From Mycolicibacter sinensis (GTDB lineage: Bacteria; Actinomycetota; Actinomycetes; Mycobacteriales; Mycobacteriaceae): a stretch of 64,000 bases of DNA. Numbering within the stretch: position 1 is the first letter of the stretch; every line of letters starts with the position of its first letter. Location of the stretch: assembly GCF_001667375.1 (NCBI RefSeq), contig NZ_LZIN01000053.1, positions 43,166-107,165 of the forward strand, in the 5' to 3' direction. This document shows, one piece after another, positions 1 through 9,162 of this stretch. The notes beneath the pieces are model-generated. The model had not been told where the DNA came from, ran no database searches, and saw only the letters and a program-made list of their open reading frames with translations. The position numbers and the translations under genes were made by a program.

Positions 1-408
1 GGGAAAGACGGTGTACATCAACCCCGCCTCGGCGGTGGCGGTGTCGAGGTCGGCCAGGGTGACCCCGGGCTGCACCACGGCGACCTGGTTGTCGGTGTCG
101 ATCTCCAGGACCGCGTTCATCCGCTCGAAGGAGATCAGCAGTCCGTCCGGGCAGGGCCGCGCACCCGCCGACAGACCGGTGCCCGACCCGCGCGCGGTGA
201 CCGGAGTCTTGGCCTCTGTGGCGGCGGCCAGCAGCGCCGCCACCTGCTCGGCGGTCTGCGGGCGAGCCACATAGCCCGGCGTCACCGGTGCGCCCACCAG
301 TGCCTCGTCGTGGGAGTAGTCGGGGCCGATCTGTTCACCGATCAGCAGGCCGCCGGCACCGACGATGCCGGCGAATTGTGCTGCGACGTCGGTATCTACC
401 GTCCCCAT
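1..408 (-). CDS. FAD-linked oxidase (glycolate oxidase GlcD-like), N-terminal part
   Basis: This is the N-terminal 136 residues of a minus-strand gene that runs off the left edge. The translation begins MGTVDTDVAAQF and contains GYVARPQTAEQVAALL and the FAD_binding_4 (PCMH-fold) signature TARGSGTGLSAGA, followed by the segment in which the flavin-dependent GlcD/D-lactate dehydrogenase family binds FAD. Family members oxidise 2-hydroxyacids or similar substrates; the substrate here cannot be told because the C-terminal domain is missing. It starts 7 bp after the tex stop on the same strand, so the two are probably co-transcribed. The ATG at 408 is the first in-frame start after the tex stop. 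Family is fairly certain, exact function is not. Confidence 0.85.
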   Translation of the reverse strand, partial: MGTVDTDVAAQFAGIVGAGGLLIGEQIGPDYSHDEALVGAPVTPGYVARPQTAEQVAALLAAATEAKTPVTARGSGTGLSAGARPCPDGLLISFERMNAVLEIDTDNQVAVVQPGVTLADLDTATAEAGLMYTVFP

Positions 409-415
409 GGAGTCC

Positions 416-2755
416 TCACCTTCCGAATCCGGCGTCCCGCAGCGCCTGGGCCATCGACCCGCCGGCCGGGGCCGCGTCCCGGCGACCGCCGCCGTTACCC
501 CGCCGCTCCCCCCGATTCTGCTTCCCGGTGTCCCGGCCCGCAGCCGGTTTGGCGGCCGGGCCGCGAGACGGTTTGTCCCCCAGCCGCAGGCTCAGCCCGA
601 TCCGCTGGCGGTCGACGTCGACGTCGAGCACCTTCACCTTCACCACCTGGCCGGAGCGGACCACCTCGTGCGGATCGGAGACGAAGCGGTCCGCCATCGC
701 CGAGACGTGCACCAAGCCGTCCTGGTGCACCCCGACATCAACGAAGGCGCCGAACGCCGCGACGTTGGTCACCACCCCCTCCAGGACCATGCCCGCCTTG
801 AGGTCGGCCACCTTCTCCACGCCCGCGGCGAACGTCGCCGTGGAGAACGCCGGCCGCGGGTCACGGCCGGGCTTCTCCAACTCGGCCAGGATGTCGGTCA
901 CGGTAGGGATCCCGAACCGGTCGTCGGCGAAGTCACCGGGTTGCAGCGACCGCAGCAGTCGTTCGTCGCCGATTATCTCGGCCAGGGAAATCCCGGAGCG
1001 GTCCAGGATGCGCCGCACCACCGGGTAGGCCTCCGGATGCACCCCGGAGGAATCCAGTGGGTCGTCGCCGTCGCGGATGCGCAGGAATCCCGCGCACTGC
1101 TCGAATGCCTTGGGCCCCAACCGCGGTACATCGAGCAGCGCGGCCCGATTACGGAACGGCCCGGTCTGGTCGCGGTGGGACACGATGGCTTCGGCCAACG
1201 ACTCCGACACCCCTGAGACCTTGGCCAGCAACGGCGCCGAGGCGGTGTTGAGGTCGACGCCGACGGCGTTCACGGCGTCCTCGACGACCGCATCGAGGCT
1301 GCGCGCCAGGTTTCCCGGCGTGACGTCGTGCTGGTACTGGCCGACCCCGATCGACTTCGGCTCGATCTTGACCAGCTCGGCCAGCGGATCCTGCAGCCGC
1401 CGGGCGATCGACACCGCCCCGCGCAGGGTTACGTCGAGATCGGGCAGTTCGCGGGCGGCGTAGGCCGACGCCGAATATACCGAGGCGCCGGCCTCGCTGA
1501 CCATCGCCTTGACCGGTGCGGCCGCACCCGCGGACTGCAGGTCGGCGATCAGCTCGGCGGCCAGGGCGTCGGTTTCGCGCGACGCGGTGCCGTTGCCGAC
1601 CGCGATCAGGTCCACGCCGTGCCGGGCGACCAGTGCGGCCAGCGTCGCCTTGGCCGCCTCCCACTGGCGCTGCGGCTGGTGCGGAAAGATCGCGCAGGTG
1701 TCGAGCACCTTGCCGGTGCCGTCCACCACGGCCACCTTCACCCCGCTGCGGAAGCCGGGGTCGAGCCCGAGGGTGGTGCGGTTGCCGGCCGGCGCGGCCA
1801 ACAGCAGGTCCTTGAGGTTGCGGGCGAACACCGCGACCGCATCGGATTCGGCGCGTTGCCGCAGCCGCATCCGGGCATCGACCGCCGCGGAGAACGCTAG
1901 GCGGGTCTCCCACGCCCACCGCACCGTCTCGGCCAGCCAGGGCGTGGCCGCACCGGGTGCGGTCAGATCCACGCCGAGCGATTTCGCCACCATCGCCTGA
2001 TACGGCGCGCCGTCGCCGCCGTCGAAGGCCAGCGCCAGGGCCTCCTCCTTCTCGCCGCGCAGTACGGCCAGCACCCGGTGCGACGGCATCCCCTCCAGCG
2101 CTTCACTGAACTCGAAGTAGTCGCGGAACTTCTGTGCCGCAGCGTCTTTCGCGGCTTCCGGCGACCGCGACGCGGTCTTCAAACAACCGGCCGACCAGTA
2201 TCTTTCCCGGACGGCGCCCACCAGCTCGGCGTCCTCGGCGGCGCGTTCGACGAGGATGGCGCGCGCCCCTTCCAGCGCCGCCGCGGCATCCGCCACCGCG
2301 TCGCCGATGAACTCCGCAGCGATCTTCTGCGGGTCCAGCGTCGGGTCGGCCAGCAGCCGGTCGGCCAGCGGCTCCAGACCGGCTTCCCGGGCGATCTGCG
2401 CCTTGGTGCGGCGCTTGGGCTTGTAGGGCAGGTAGATGTCTTCGACGCGGGCCTTGGTGTCGGCCTGGATTAGCGCAGTCCGCAGCTGATCGGTGAGCTT
2501 GCCCTGTTCTTCGATCGAGGTCAGCACGGCGGCTCGGCGGTCGTCGAGCTCACGCAGGTAGCGCAGTCGCTCTTCGAGGGTGCGCAGCTGGCCGTCGTCC
2601 AGGCTGCCGGTGGCCTCCTTGCGGTAGCGGGCGATGAACGGCACCGTCGCGCCCTCGTCGAGCAGGGCGACGGCCGCCGCGACCTGGCGTTCAGCAACGG
2701 CCAGTTCCGCTGCCAGACGGGCGTTCACCGGTTTAAGCGTTACGTTCTGGGTCAC
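416..2755 (-). CDS. tex: Tex-family RNA-binding transcription accessory protein
   Basis: A 779-residue protein with the full Tex architecture. The N-terminal Tex helical region contains the conserved segment PFIARYRKEATGSLDD. It is followed by a YqgF/RuvX-like RNase H fold (TTLGLDPGFRSGVKVAVVDG), helix-hairpin-helix motifs (VGVDLNTASAPLLAKVSGV) and a C-terminal S1 RNA-binding domain (GMVLEGVVTNVAAFGAFVDV), ending in a basic Gly/Arg-rich tail. Tex proteins bind nucleic acid and act with RNA polymerase; their exact role is not settled. The GTG at 2755 gives the usual family length. An in-frame start further upstream would run into the divergent gene at 2833 and adds Arg-rich sequence unlike Tex, so I rejected it. 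The FAD-linked oxidase follows after 7 bp. Confidence 0.95.
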   Translation of the reverse strand: MTQNVTLKPVNARLAAELAVAERQVAAAVALLDEGATVPFIARYRKEATGSLDDGQLRTLEERLRYLRELDDRRAAVLTSIEEQGKLTDQLRTALIQADTKARVEDIYLPYKPKRRTKAQIAREAGLEPLADRLLADPTLDPQKIAAEFIGDAVADAAAALEGARAILVERAAEDAELVGAVRERYWSAGCLKTASRSPEAAKDAAAQKFRDYFEFSEALEGMPSHRVLAVLRGEKEEALALAFDGGDGAPYQAMVAKSLGVDLTAPGAATPWLAETVRWAWETRLAFSAAVDARMRLRQRAESDAVAVFARNLKDLLLAAPAGNRTTLGLDPGFRSGVKVAVVDGTGKVLDTCAIFPHQPQRQWEAAKATLAALVARHGVDLIAVGNGTASRETDALAAELIADLQSAGAAAPVKAMVSEAGASVYSASAYAARELPDLDVTLRGAVSIARRLQDPLAELVKIEPKSIGVGQYQHDVTPGNLARSLDAVVEDAVNAVGVDLNTASAPLLAKVSGVSESLAEAIVSHRDQTGPFRNRAALLDVPRLGPKAFEQCAGFLRIRDGDDPLDSSGVHPEAYPVVRRILDRSGISLAEIIGDERLLRSLQPGDFADDRFGIPTVTDILAELEKPGRDPRPAFSTATFAAGVEKVADLKAGMVLEGVVTNVAAFGAFVDVGVHQDGLVHVSAMADRFVSDPHEVVRSGQVVKVKVLDVDVDRQRIGLSLRLGDKPSRGPAAKPAAGRDTGKQNRGERRGNGGGRRDAAPAGGSMAQALRDAGFGR

Positions 2756-2832
2756 GCGCAGGGACCCTACCGAACCGCTCCGACGAGAACCGGGACCGAC
2801 GTGGCGGCGGGGTTTCAAGGCATGATGGCAGC

Positions 2833-3543
2833 GTGACGACCTACAACGAGATCCGCAACAACGCACCGCTGTGGCCGGGCGTGATGGACCGCTCGCTGTT
2901 GGGCAACCGGCAGGCCCAGGCCGCGCTGTATCTGGCCGACGCGGCCAAGCGGGGCAAGTGGCGCCACGTCGTTCGCGAACTGAACCGGGGCGACCACGTC
3001 GTCGACGTCAAGGCCTGGCGGCCGGGCGGCAAGACCTGGCTGACCGTGCTGCATCAGGCCGGTTGGCATGGGGCGCCGGCGGATGTGGCGTCGTGGCTCA
3101 TCGAGCAGGGTGCGCTACGCAGTCAGCCCGATGCCGCCGGGCGCACCGCCTATGACATCGCCGTCGAGCACGGCCGGCCCGCGGAGCTGTTGGCGGTGCT
3201 GCGGCCCCCGGCGGCGCCGCTGGAACCCGACCGGATCGCCGCGCTCAACGCCCAGCTGACCGGCATCATCGACGACCTGATCCAGCAGCTGTTCCGCGGT
3301 GTCGACCTGCGCCAGATGTTCCGCTATCCCCCGGTCGAGGTGCTGCACGAGCTGCCGGGAAAGCAGCTGTGGTTCCCGGTGCCCTATCTGTGGGGCGGTT
3401 TTCGGGTGGGGTTGGCGGACAACGACATCGACCTGTTCGGTGGCTACCGCGAACTCGACCCGGTCGGCGAGGTGCATATTGCGACGGTGGGGTATCGAAT
3501 CACCCCGGACGGGCCATCGCAGGTCTACGAGGGCTACGAGTAG
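2833..3543 (+). CDS. ankyrin-repeat-like protein
   Basis: A 236-residue cytoplasmic protein without signal peptide or membrane segment. The middle (about residues 60-125) reads like ankyrin repeats, for example TWLTVLHQAGWHGAPADVASWLIEQGA and DAAGRTAYDIAVEHGRPAELLAVL, with the ankyrin pattern of 'G-T-x-L/A' turns followed by paired helices. The C-terminal half (VEVLHELPGKQLWFPVPYLWGGF...) belongs to a conserved actinobacterial segment I recognise only as accompanying such repeats. The start is a GTG, 77 bp from the divergent tex start, so the two genes share a short promoter region. Its 3' end overlaps the convergent acyl-CoA ligase by 10 bp. Function is unknown; a protein-interaction role is only what the repeat suggests. 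Confidence 0.8.
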   Translation: MTTYNEIRNNAPLWPGVMDRSLLGNRQAQAALYLADAAKRGKWRHVVRELNRGDHVVDVKAWRPGGKTWLTVLHQAGWHGAPADVASWLIEQGALRSQPDAAGRTAYDIAVEHGRPAELLAVLRPPAAPLEPDRIAALNAQLTGIIDDLIQQLFRGVDLRQMFRYPPVEVLHELPGKQLWFPVPYLWGGFRVGLADNDIDLFGGYRELDPVGEVHIATVGYRITPDGPSQVYEGYE

Positions 3544-5090
3544 TCCCGCAGGTGCCCTTTGGCGATCTTTCCGCCGGATGAGCGCGGCAGTTCGTCCAGG
3601 ACGACCAGGCGTTCGGGCAGCAGTTCTTTAGACACCCCGAGCGACAGCAGGTACTCGACCAGCTCGGGCAATTCGAGGCCGCCCGCCTTGGCCAATTCCA
3701 CGTAGACGCAGACCTTTTCGCCGAACACCTGATCGGGCATCGCGACTGCGGCGGCCACCGCGATCGCCGGGTGGGTCATGACGGCATCCTCGACCTGGGC
3801 GGCGCTGATGTTCTTTCCGCCGCGCAGGATGAAGTCCGACGTCCGGCCGGTGACGCTCAGGTAGCCTTCGGCGTCGATCTCGCAGATGTCACCCATGCGC
3901 ATCCACCCGTCGGGGGTGAACAGCTTGTCGTGATCAGTCCCGTTCAAATAACCGAGGCTGGTCGCCGGGCCGCGGCAGGCCGGCTGGCCGCGGCCGGTGC
4001 CGGTCACGTCGGTGTTGCCGTCCTCGCCGCCGAAGAGCCGGACCCGCATCTCCGGAACGATCCGCCCGCCGGTGCGCAGCCGCTTCTCCAACGGGTCGTC
4101 GAGGGTGGTTCCGCTGAGCAGCCCGGTTTCGTTGGAGCCGTAGAACTGCAAAATCTTCGCGCCGGTGAGCTCCTCGAACTCCGCGGCCGGCCGGTAGGGC
4201 AGCGCCTCCCCGCCGGTGAAGACGACCCGCAGCGAACTCAGGTCGAAGTCGCGGCTGGCCGCGTCGGCCATCATCATCGTCAATTGCGTGCTCACACAGC
4301 ACAACACGGTGACCCGATGCTGCGCGATGGCAGCACAGGTCGCCGCCGCGCTGAAGCGGTCCAACAGCACCGCGGTAGCGCCGAGGTGGATCGGGGTGGT
4401 GTGGCTGGTCCACAGCCCGAAGCCGAACGGCGTGGGGATGATCGGCGCGAAGACGTCGTCGGCCCGCAGCGCTCCGTTGGCGACCGCGCATTGGTGAAAG
4501 TAGTGCCAACGGTTCTGGGTGTGCACCACACACTTGGGCAGCCCGGTGGTGCCGGAGGTGGAGTTGATCAAGAAGACATCGTCGGCGCCGAGTTGGCGCC
4601 CCGGCACAGCATTTTCGGCAGCCGCTCCCAGTTCATCGATGTTCAGCGTTTCTATCGGCAGGCCTGCAGCTGCCAGGTACCGTTGCTCGTCGGTGATCAG
4701 CAGCTTCGCTTGCGCGCCGGCCAGGATCGCGTTGACCTCTCGGGTGCCGGCGCGCGCACCGATGCCCACCACCACCGCGCCGCACCGTTCGATCGCCACG
4801 AACAGCACATGGATCGCCGCGGAGTCGCGGTGCCACACCGCGATCCGGTTCTGCGGGCGCACGCCGATACCGGCCAGCTGCGCCGCCAGGGTGTCTGCCG
4901 CCGCGTCGAATTCCCGCCAGCTCAGTCCCGCACCGAGGTAGTCGACATAGGCGGCGCGCTGCGGGAATCGTTGCGCGTTGCGGCGAACCGCATCCGACAG
5001 CGTGATCGTCGACCACCAGCCGGCGTCGTGATAGCGGGCTACGTCAGCGGCGGTGAAAGCGGGCGAATTCCAGGCGGTTTGGCCAGACAT
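3534..5090 (-). CDS. acyl-CoA synthetase / AMP-dependent ligase (FadD type)
   Basis: A 518-residue class I adenylate-forming enzyme that would activate a carboxylic acid as acyl-AMP and transfer it to CoA. The P-loop STSGTTGLPK is at residues 177-186. The family motifs follow in order: QFYGSNETG (A5), GWMRMGDICEID (A7), GRTSDFILRGGKN (A8) and the C-terminal catalytic lysine in GGKIAKG. The sequence resembles cyclohexane-carboxylate or benzoate-type CoA ligases more than long-chain FadDs, but the substrate cannot be told. It lies 5 bp after the SDR gene (5096-5932), which suggests one operon in which a dehydrogenase and a CoA ligase act on the same small acid or alcohol. No frameshift or missing motif is visible. 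Confidence 0.9.
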   Translation of the reverse strand: MSGQTAWNSPAFTAADVARYHDAGWWSTITLSDAVRRNAQRFPQRAAYVDYLGAGLSWREFDAAADTLAAQLAGIGVRPQNRIAVWHRDSAAIHVLFVAIERCGAVVVGIGARAGTREVNAILAGAQAKLLITDEQRYLAAAGLPIETLNIDELGAAAENAVPGRQLGADDVFLINSTSGTTGLPKCVVHTQNRWHYFHQCAVANGALRADDVFAPIIPTPFGFGLWTSHTTPIHLGATAVLLDRFSAAATCAAIAQHRVTVLCCVSTQLTMMMADAASRDFDLSSLRVVFTGGEALPYRPAAEFEELTGAKILQFYGSNETGLLSGTTLDDPLEKRLRTGGRIVPEMRVRLFGGEDGNTDVTGTGRGQPACRGPATSLGYLNGTDHDKLFTPDGWMRMGDICEIDAEGYLSVTGRTSDFILRGGKNISAAQVEDAVMTHPAIAVAAAVAMPDQVFGEKVCVYVELAKAGGLELPELVEYLLSLGVSKELLPERLVVLDELPRSSGGKIAKGHLRDYS

Positions 5091-5095
5091 CGGGG

Positions 5096-5932
5096 TCAGT
5101 AGAGGTAGTCTTCGCCGCTTGCCCGCACCGTGATGTCACTGATGCTGATGCCCCACGGTTGGTCGATGACGTGAACCACGGCGTCGGCGAGGTCCTCGGG
5201 AGTGATCAGCCAGTACTTCACCGAGTCGATGTCGGTCTGCTCGGCCGTCAGGGTGCCGTCGGCGAACGCGGTGAGCGACTGCATATAGCTTTCAGCGCGG
5301 GATCCGACGATGCCCATGATCGCTGCGCCGTTGACCACGCCGCTGGCCAGGTTGGTGCCCAGCACGCCGGTCGGTTTGACGGTGCTCACCTTGATCTTTC
5401 CCTTGGCCTCGCTGCGCAACGAGTCCGACAGCACGGTGACCGCTGCCTTGGTCGCGCTATAGACGCCCGCGCCCGCCACCCCGGCGTTGCCGTAGATCGA
5501 CGAGATGTTGACCACGTGGCCCCGGCCCTGCTCGATCATCTGGTCGTAGACGGCCGAGATCCCGTTCACCACGCCTTTGATGTTGATGTCGATGGCGCGG
5601 TGCCACTGCTGCCAGGCCCGCGCGTGGTCGGCGAAGTAGGCGAGCGGCATCACGCCGGCGTTGTTGACGATCACGTCGACCGCGCCGAAGGTCTGCACCG
5701 CGTGCTGAACGGCGCCCTGCATCTGCGCCAAGTCGGTCACGTCGGCGACGTAATGGGTGCCGGAGTACCCGGCCGCGCGGATCCCGTCGAAGACGGCCGC
5801 GAGGTTCGCCTCGCCGATGTCCACCCCGACGGCGTGGGCACCTGCGGCGGCGCACTTCTCGGCGATGAGTTTGCCGAATCCGCCGCCGGCGCCGGTGACG
5901 ACGACGACCTTGTCCTGCAGGTGCTGTGACAC
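5096..5932 (-). CDS. short-chain dehydrogenase/reductase (SDR)
   Basis: A 278-residue classical SDR. The N-terminal Rossmann glycine motif is VVVTGAGGGFGK (T13-G20), the NNAGV motif follows, the catalytic Ser is in VVNISSIYG, and YSATKAAV gives the Tyr-x-x-x-Lys pair. It would oxidise or reduce an alcohol/ketone with NAD(P)(H). I chose the GTG at 5932 because the protein then begins just before the Rossmann strand; the longer reading adds about 56 Arg/Pro-rich residues with no family support. It is the first gene of a two-gene unit with the acyl-CoA ligase and is divergent from the GH5-like gene at 6082, leaving about 150 bp for two promoters. The substrate is unknown. Confidence 0.9.
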   Translation of the reverse strand: MSQHLQDKVVVVTGAGGGFGKLIAEKCAAAGAHAVGVDIGEANLAAVFDGIRAAGYSGTHYVADVTDLAQMQGAVQHAVQTFGAVDVIVNNAGVMPLAYFADHARAWQQWHRAIDINIKGVVNGISAVYDQMIEQGRGHVVNISSIYGNAGVAGAGVYSATKAAVTVLSDSLRSEAKGKIKVSTVKPTGVLGTNLASGVVNGAAIMGIVGSRAESYMQSLTAFADGTLTAEQTDIDSVKYWLITPEDLADAVVHVIDQPWGISISDITVRASGEDYLY

Positions 5933-6081
5933 AGTCGGCCTCTCGACAACGCGAAACGGAGGGAAGGTATTCGGTGCAGTGTAGGTGGCCGCTGTTGCCA
6001 CGGTGGCGGGCGCCCGATTTGCCCGGCGACAGGCCGGACGGCCAAACCCCGCTCGAGGAGTCCGGACGTTATGGTCACAGC

Positions 6082-7194
6082 GTGAGACGTCGTACAGCAC
6101 TGGGGCTGCCGCTCCTGTTGGCGGCGGGTCCCACCCTGAGCCGGATCCCGCGGGCCGGCGCAGACCCCGGCCGGTGGTCGATCGACCGGGCCAATCGCTG
6201 GTATCAGGCGCAGGGCTGGCCCGTCGGCTCCAACTACATCACCTCGACCGCCGTCAACCAGCTCGAGATGTTTCAACCCGGAACCTTCGACCTGCGGCGC
6301 ATCGACGCCGAGCTGGGCTGGGCCCGCTCGGCCGGCTTCAACACGGTGCGGGTCTTTTTGCACGACCAGCTGTGGGCGGCCGACCGGAAGGGCTTCCAGT
6401 ACCGGCTGGCCCAGTTCGTCTCCGTCGCCGCCCGGCGCCGCATCAAACCGATGTTCGTGCTGTTCGACTCCTGTTGGGACCCGCACCCCAAGGCGGGACC
6501 GCAGCCCGCACCGCAGCCCGGCATCCACAACTCCCGCTGGGTGCAGAGCCCGGGCGCCGAGCGGCTCGGTGACCGCGACTACTACCGCACCCTGTATGAC
6601 TACGTCACCGGCGTGATGACCCAATTCCGGTACGACGAGCGGATTCTGGCCTGGGATCTGTGGAACGAGCCGGACAACATGGCCCGCGAGTACAGCAGCG
6701 TCGAGCGGTCCGACAAGCTCGACCTCATCAGTGACTTGCTTCCCCAGGTGTTCAACTGGGCCCGGTCGGTCGATGCCCGTCAGCCGCTGACCAGTGGGAT
6801 CTGGGAGGGCTCGCGGCAGGGCAGCGCCATCGTCAACACCCAGCTCAACAGCTCCGACATCATCACCTTCCATTCCTATGACAAGCCGGCGATGTTCAGT
6901 GAGCGGATCGCTGAGCTCGCGCCACTGGGGCGGCCGATGATGTGCACCGAGTACCTGGCGCGCACCAAGGGCAACACCATCGACGGGATCCTGCCGATCA
7001 TGAAGCGTCACAATGTGGGCGCATACAACTGGGGTTTCGTCGCCGGTAGGACACAGACTTACCTGCCGTGGGACTCCTGGGACAGCCCCTACGCCTCAGC
7101 CCCACAGGTCTGGTTCCACGATCTGGTGCAGCCCAACGGCCGCGCCTACCGCAACCTGGAAATCATGACGATCAGCAACCTGACCGGCCGCTGA
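6082..7194 (+). CDS. secreted glycoside hydrolase, family 5-like
   Basis: A 370-residue protein with an Arg-rich, hydrophobic N-terminus (RRRTALGLPLLLAAG) that looks like a Sec or twin-arginine signal, ending near residue 27. The body is a (beta/alpha)8 clan GH-A glycosidase: LWNEPD carries the acid/base Glu196 and MMCTEYLA the likely nucleophile Glu290; FHSYDKP and YNWGFVAGRTQTYLPWDSW are further clan-type active-site strands. It would cleave a beta-linked glycan outside the membrane; the sugar is not predictable. The GTG at 6082 is chosen because it starts exactly at the signal peptide; upstream in-frame codons overlap the divergent SDR gene and encode Pro/Arg-rich sequence. An alternative family assignment (GH39-like or another GH-A family) is possible. 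Confidence 0.85.
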   Translation: MRRRTALGLPLLLAAGPTLSRIPRAGADPGRWSIDRANRWYQAQGWPVGSNYITSTAVNQLEMFQPGTFDLRRIDAELGWARSAGFNTVRVFLHDQLWAADRKGFQYRLAQFVSVAARRRIKPMFVLFDSCWDPHPKAGPQPAPQPGIHNSRWVQSPGAERLGDRDYYRTLYDYVTGVMTQFRYDERILAWDLWNEPDNMAREYSSVERSDKLDLISDLLPQVFNWARSVDARQPLTSGIWEGSRQGSAIVNTQLNSSDIITFHSYDKPAMFSERIAELAPLGRPMMCTEYLARTKGNTIDGILPIMKRHNVGAYNWGFVAGRTQTYLPWDSWDSPYASAPQVWFHDLVQPNGRAYRNLEIMTISNLTGR

Positions 7195-7338
7195 CCTCCG
7201 AAGGCCGCGCCCGATTCGGGCGACGTTGCCGCTATCGGCTGATAGCCGACCGGTTCGATGATGAAATTATCGACGGCAATGTCGTCGGGCCGCCGGTGCG
7301 GTGATCGGCGTTCACGGGTGTGACTTGAGGAGTTGATG

Positions 7339-9021
7339 ATGAGCGAGACCGCGCCTGGTTCGCGGGCTGGGTCACGGGTTGGGCGCTATCTCCTCAAACG
7401 CCTGCTGGGCCGCGGTCCCACCGGCGAGGTCTATGAGGCCGTCGACACCCACAAGGACCGCACCGCCGCGCTCAAACTGCTCGCACCGGCGTTGGGCCGG
7501 GATCCGGCGTTTCGGGAATGGTTGCAGCGGGAGGCGCTCACCGTCGGGCGGGTCCAGGAGCCGCACGTCGTCCCGGTCCGCGATTACGGCGAGCTGGACG
7601 GCGAAGTGTTCATCGACATGCCGCTGGTGCCCGGCGCCGACCTGTCCGCCCTGTTGAAACGTACCGGTGTGCTGCCCCCGTCCCGCGCGGTGAACATCGT
7701 CTGGCAGGCCGCGTCGGCGCTGGATGCCGCGCATGCCGCCGGGGTGATTCACCGGGGCGTCAAGCCGCGCAACATCCTGCTGACCAGTGATGACTTCGTC
7801 TACCTGGTGGATTTCGGGATCGCCGGTGCGCCCGGGGCGAACGCGACCGACGCCGAACAGGCCGGTGCCCGCTGGAAGTACTCCGCGCCGGAGCTGTTCT
7901 CCGGCGGTGACTTCGGTCCGGCCGTCGACGTCTACTCGTTGGCGTGCGTGCTCTACCAGTGCCTGACGGGTTCGCCGCCGTACCGCGCCGACAGCGTCAC
8001 GATGCTGGCCAATGCTCATCTGAGCAAGCCGATTCCGCGGCCCAGCCAGGCCGGCTCGACGATCCCACCGGCCTTTGACGCGGTGATCGCCATGGGCATG
8101 GCCAAGGATCCCAGGGAGCGCTTCGCCAACGCCGCCGAGCTGGCCACCGCGGCCTATCAGGCGTTGAGTGCACCTGATCAACACCGGACGTTGCACATGT
8201 ACGAGGTCAGCCAGCAGTCCACCCCGCCGCTGATCGAGCAGTCGAAGCCGAGCGTGCCGCCAGAGGCCCCGCCGGCTCCACCGGTCACCGCTGCAGAACC
8301 CGAGTCCGCTCCCCCGCTAGAACCCTCGGCCGGCACCGTCCGCCCGGTCGCGCAATCCAGCGTTCCGCGCATCTCTACCCCCGACGACGACTGGTTCAGC
8401 TCGCCGCGGCCGCTGCCCGGCTACCGCAACCCCGGTAGACGCAATCAGCTGCTGGGCCTTGCCGCGGCACTGGCCGTGGCCGTCGGGCTGATCGCCTGGA
8501 TGACGAACCGGTCGGGTTCCGAAGAGCTCGCCGCCGATGCCGGCGACGCGGGGACCGTCGCGGCGGCGAACGGGCCCGCTGCGTCCATGGCGTCCGCCGA
8601 AGCCCAGGCCCGGTTGCTCAAGCTGCTGCCCCCCGGTTATCCGCAGGACACCTGCACGCCGGCCGCCTCGATGGGTGGCGCCGTCGCGGAGGTGAGCTGC
8701 GGCCGCAACATCGACCCGGGCGGCCCGCCCTCAGCGACCTACGCTTTGTTTCCGGACGCCGGGGCGCTGCACCTGAGTTTCGACAACACCGTGCAGGCCG
8801 CCACCGTCGTCATTTGCCCCGGCCGGATTCAGTCGCCGGGCGCCTGGCACCGGACCGCTACCCCGGACAAGCCCAGCGGGATGCTGCTGTGCGGTATGCG
8901 CCAGGGTTCACCCACTCTGGCGTGGACCAACGACGCCAACCTGGTGCTGGCCCGTCTGCACACTGAGCACAGCACGCCGTCGCTGGAGCAGCTCTACACC
9001 TGGTGGAGTTCGCATTCTTGA
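7339..9021 (+). CDS. receptor-type Ser/Thr protein kinase homologue with HRD changed to HRG
   Basis: A 560-residue PknB-like membrane kinase homologue. The kinase domain (about 14-275) has the glycine loop LGRGPTGEVYEA, the ATP lysine in AALKLL (K46), DFG (D158-G160) and an APE motif (YSAPE). The catalytic loop reads HRGVKPRN, so the catalytic Asp of HRD is Gly140 (codon GGC). A Pro/Ala-rich linker follows, then one transmembrane helix (about 371-389), then an extracellular domain with four cysteines (DTC, VSC, VIC, LLCG), which could form two disulfides. Activity is therefore doubtful and it may be a pseudokinase. Three possible starts lie close together (TTG 7333, ATG 7336, ATG 7339); GAGGAG at 7327-7332 best fits 7339. 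The MPT63-like genes lie downstream after 141 bp. Confidence 0.92.
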   Translation: MSETAPGSRAGSRVGRYLLKRLLGRGPTGEVYEAVDTHKDRTAALKLLAPALGRDPAFREWLQREALTVGRVQEPHVVPVRDYGELDGEVFIDMPLVPGADLSALLKRTGVLPPSRAVNIVWQAASALDAAHAAGVIHRGVKPRNILLTSDDFVYLVDFGIAGAPGANATDAEQAGARWKYSAPELFSGGDFGPAVDVYSLACVLYQCLTGSPPYRADSVTMLANAHLSKPIPRPSQAGSTIPPAFDAVIAMGMAKDPRERFANAAELATAAYQALSAPDQHRTLHMYEVSQQSTPPLIEQSKPSVPPEAPPAPPVTAAEPESAPPLEPSAGTVRPVAQSSVPRISTPDDDWFSSPRPLPGYRNPGRRNQLLGLAAALAVAVGLIAWMTNRSGSEELAADAGDAGTVAAANGPAASMASAEAQARLLKLLPPGYPQDTCTPAASMGGAVAEVSCGRNIDPGGPPSATYALFPDAGALHLSFDNTVQAATVVICPGRIQSPGAWHRTATPDKPSGMLLCGMRQGSPTLAWTNDANLVLARLHTEHSTPSLEQLYTWWSSHS

Positions 9022-9068
9022 CCGCCGTTCACCGACGGCGCCGGCGCGCTGTTTGCGATTCAACCCTG

Positions 9069-9108
9069 TGACGTAAACAAACGTCATGGTCAAATCCGTT
9101 AGGATTTG
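9069..9108 (+). promoter_or_regulatory. two adjacent perfect inverted repeats upstream of MPT63-like gene
   Basis: TGACGT-AAACAA-ACGTCA occupies 9069-9086 and CAAATCC-GTTA-GGATTTG occupies 9091-9108, separated by 4 bp. The second overlaps a plausible -10 box TAGGAT at 9100-9105. Together they look like operator half-sites around the promoter of the gene starting at 9163. This is inference from symmetry only; the binding protein is unknown. Confidence 0.5.
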
Positions 9109-9162
9109 CGGTCTGGAGTGCACGACCCCGAAATTCCAGCCGAACCGAGGAGTCAAGCGACA

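Noticed and set aside
7231..7246. Small inverted repeat GCTATC-GGCT-GATAGC before the kinase gene
   Set aside because: Six-base arms, about 37 bp after a stop codon with no T-run; could be a weak terminator but not supportable.
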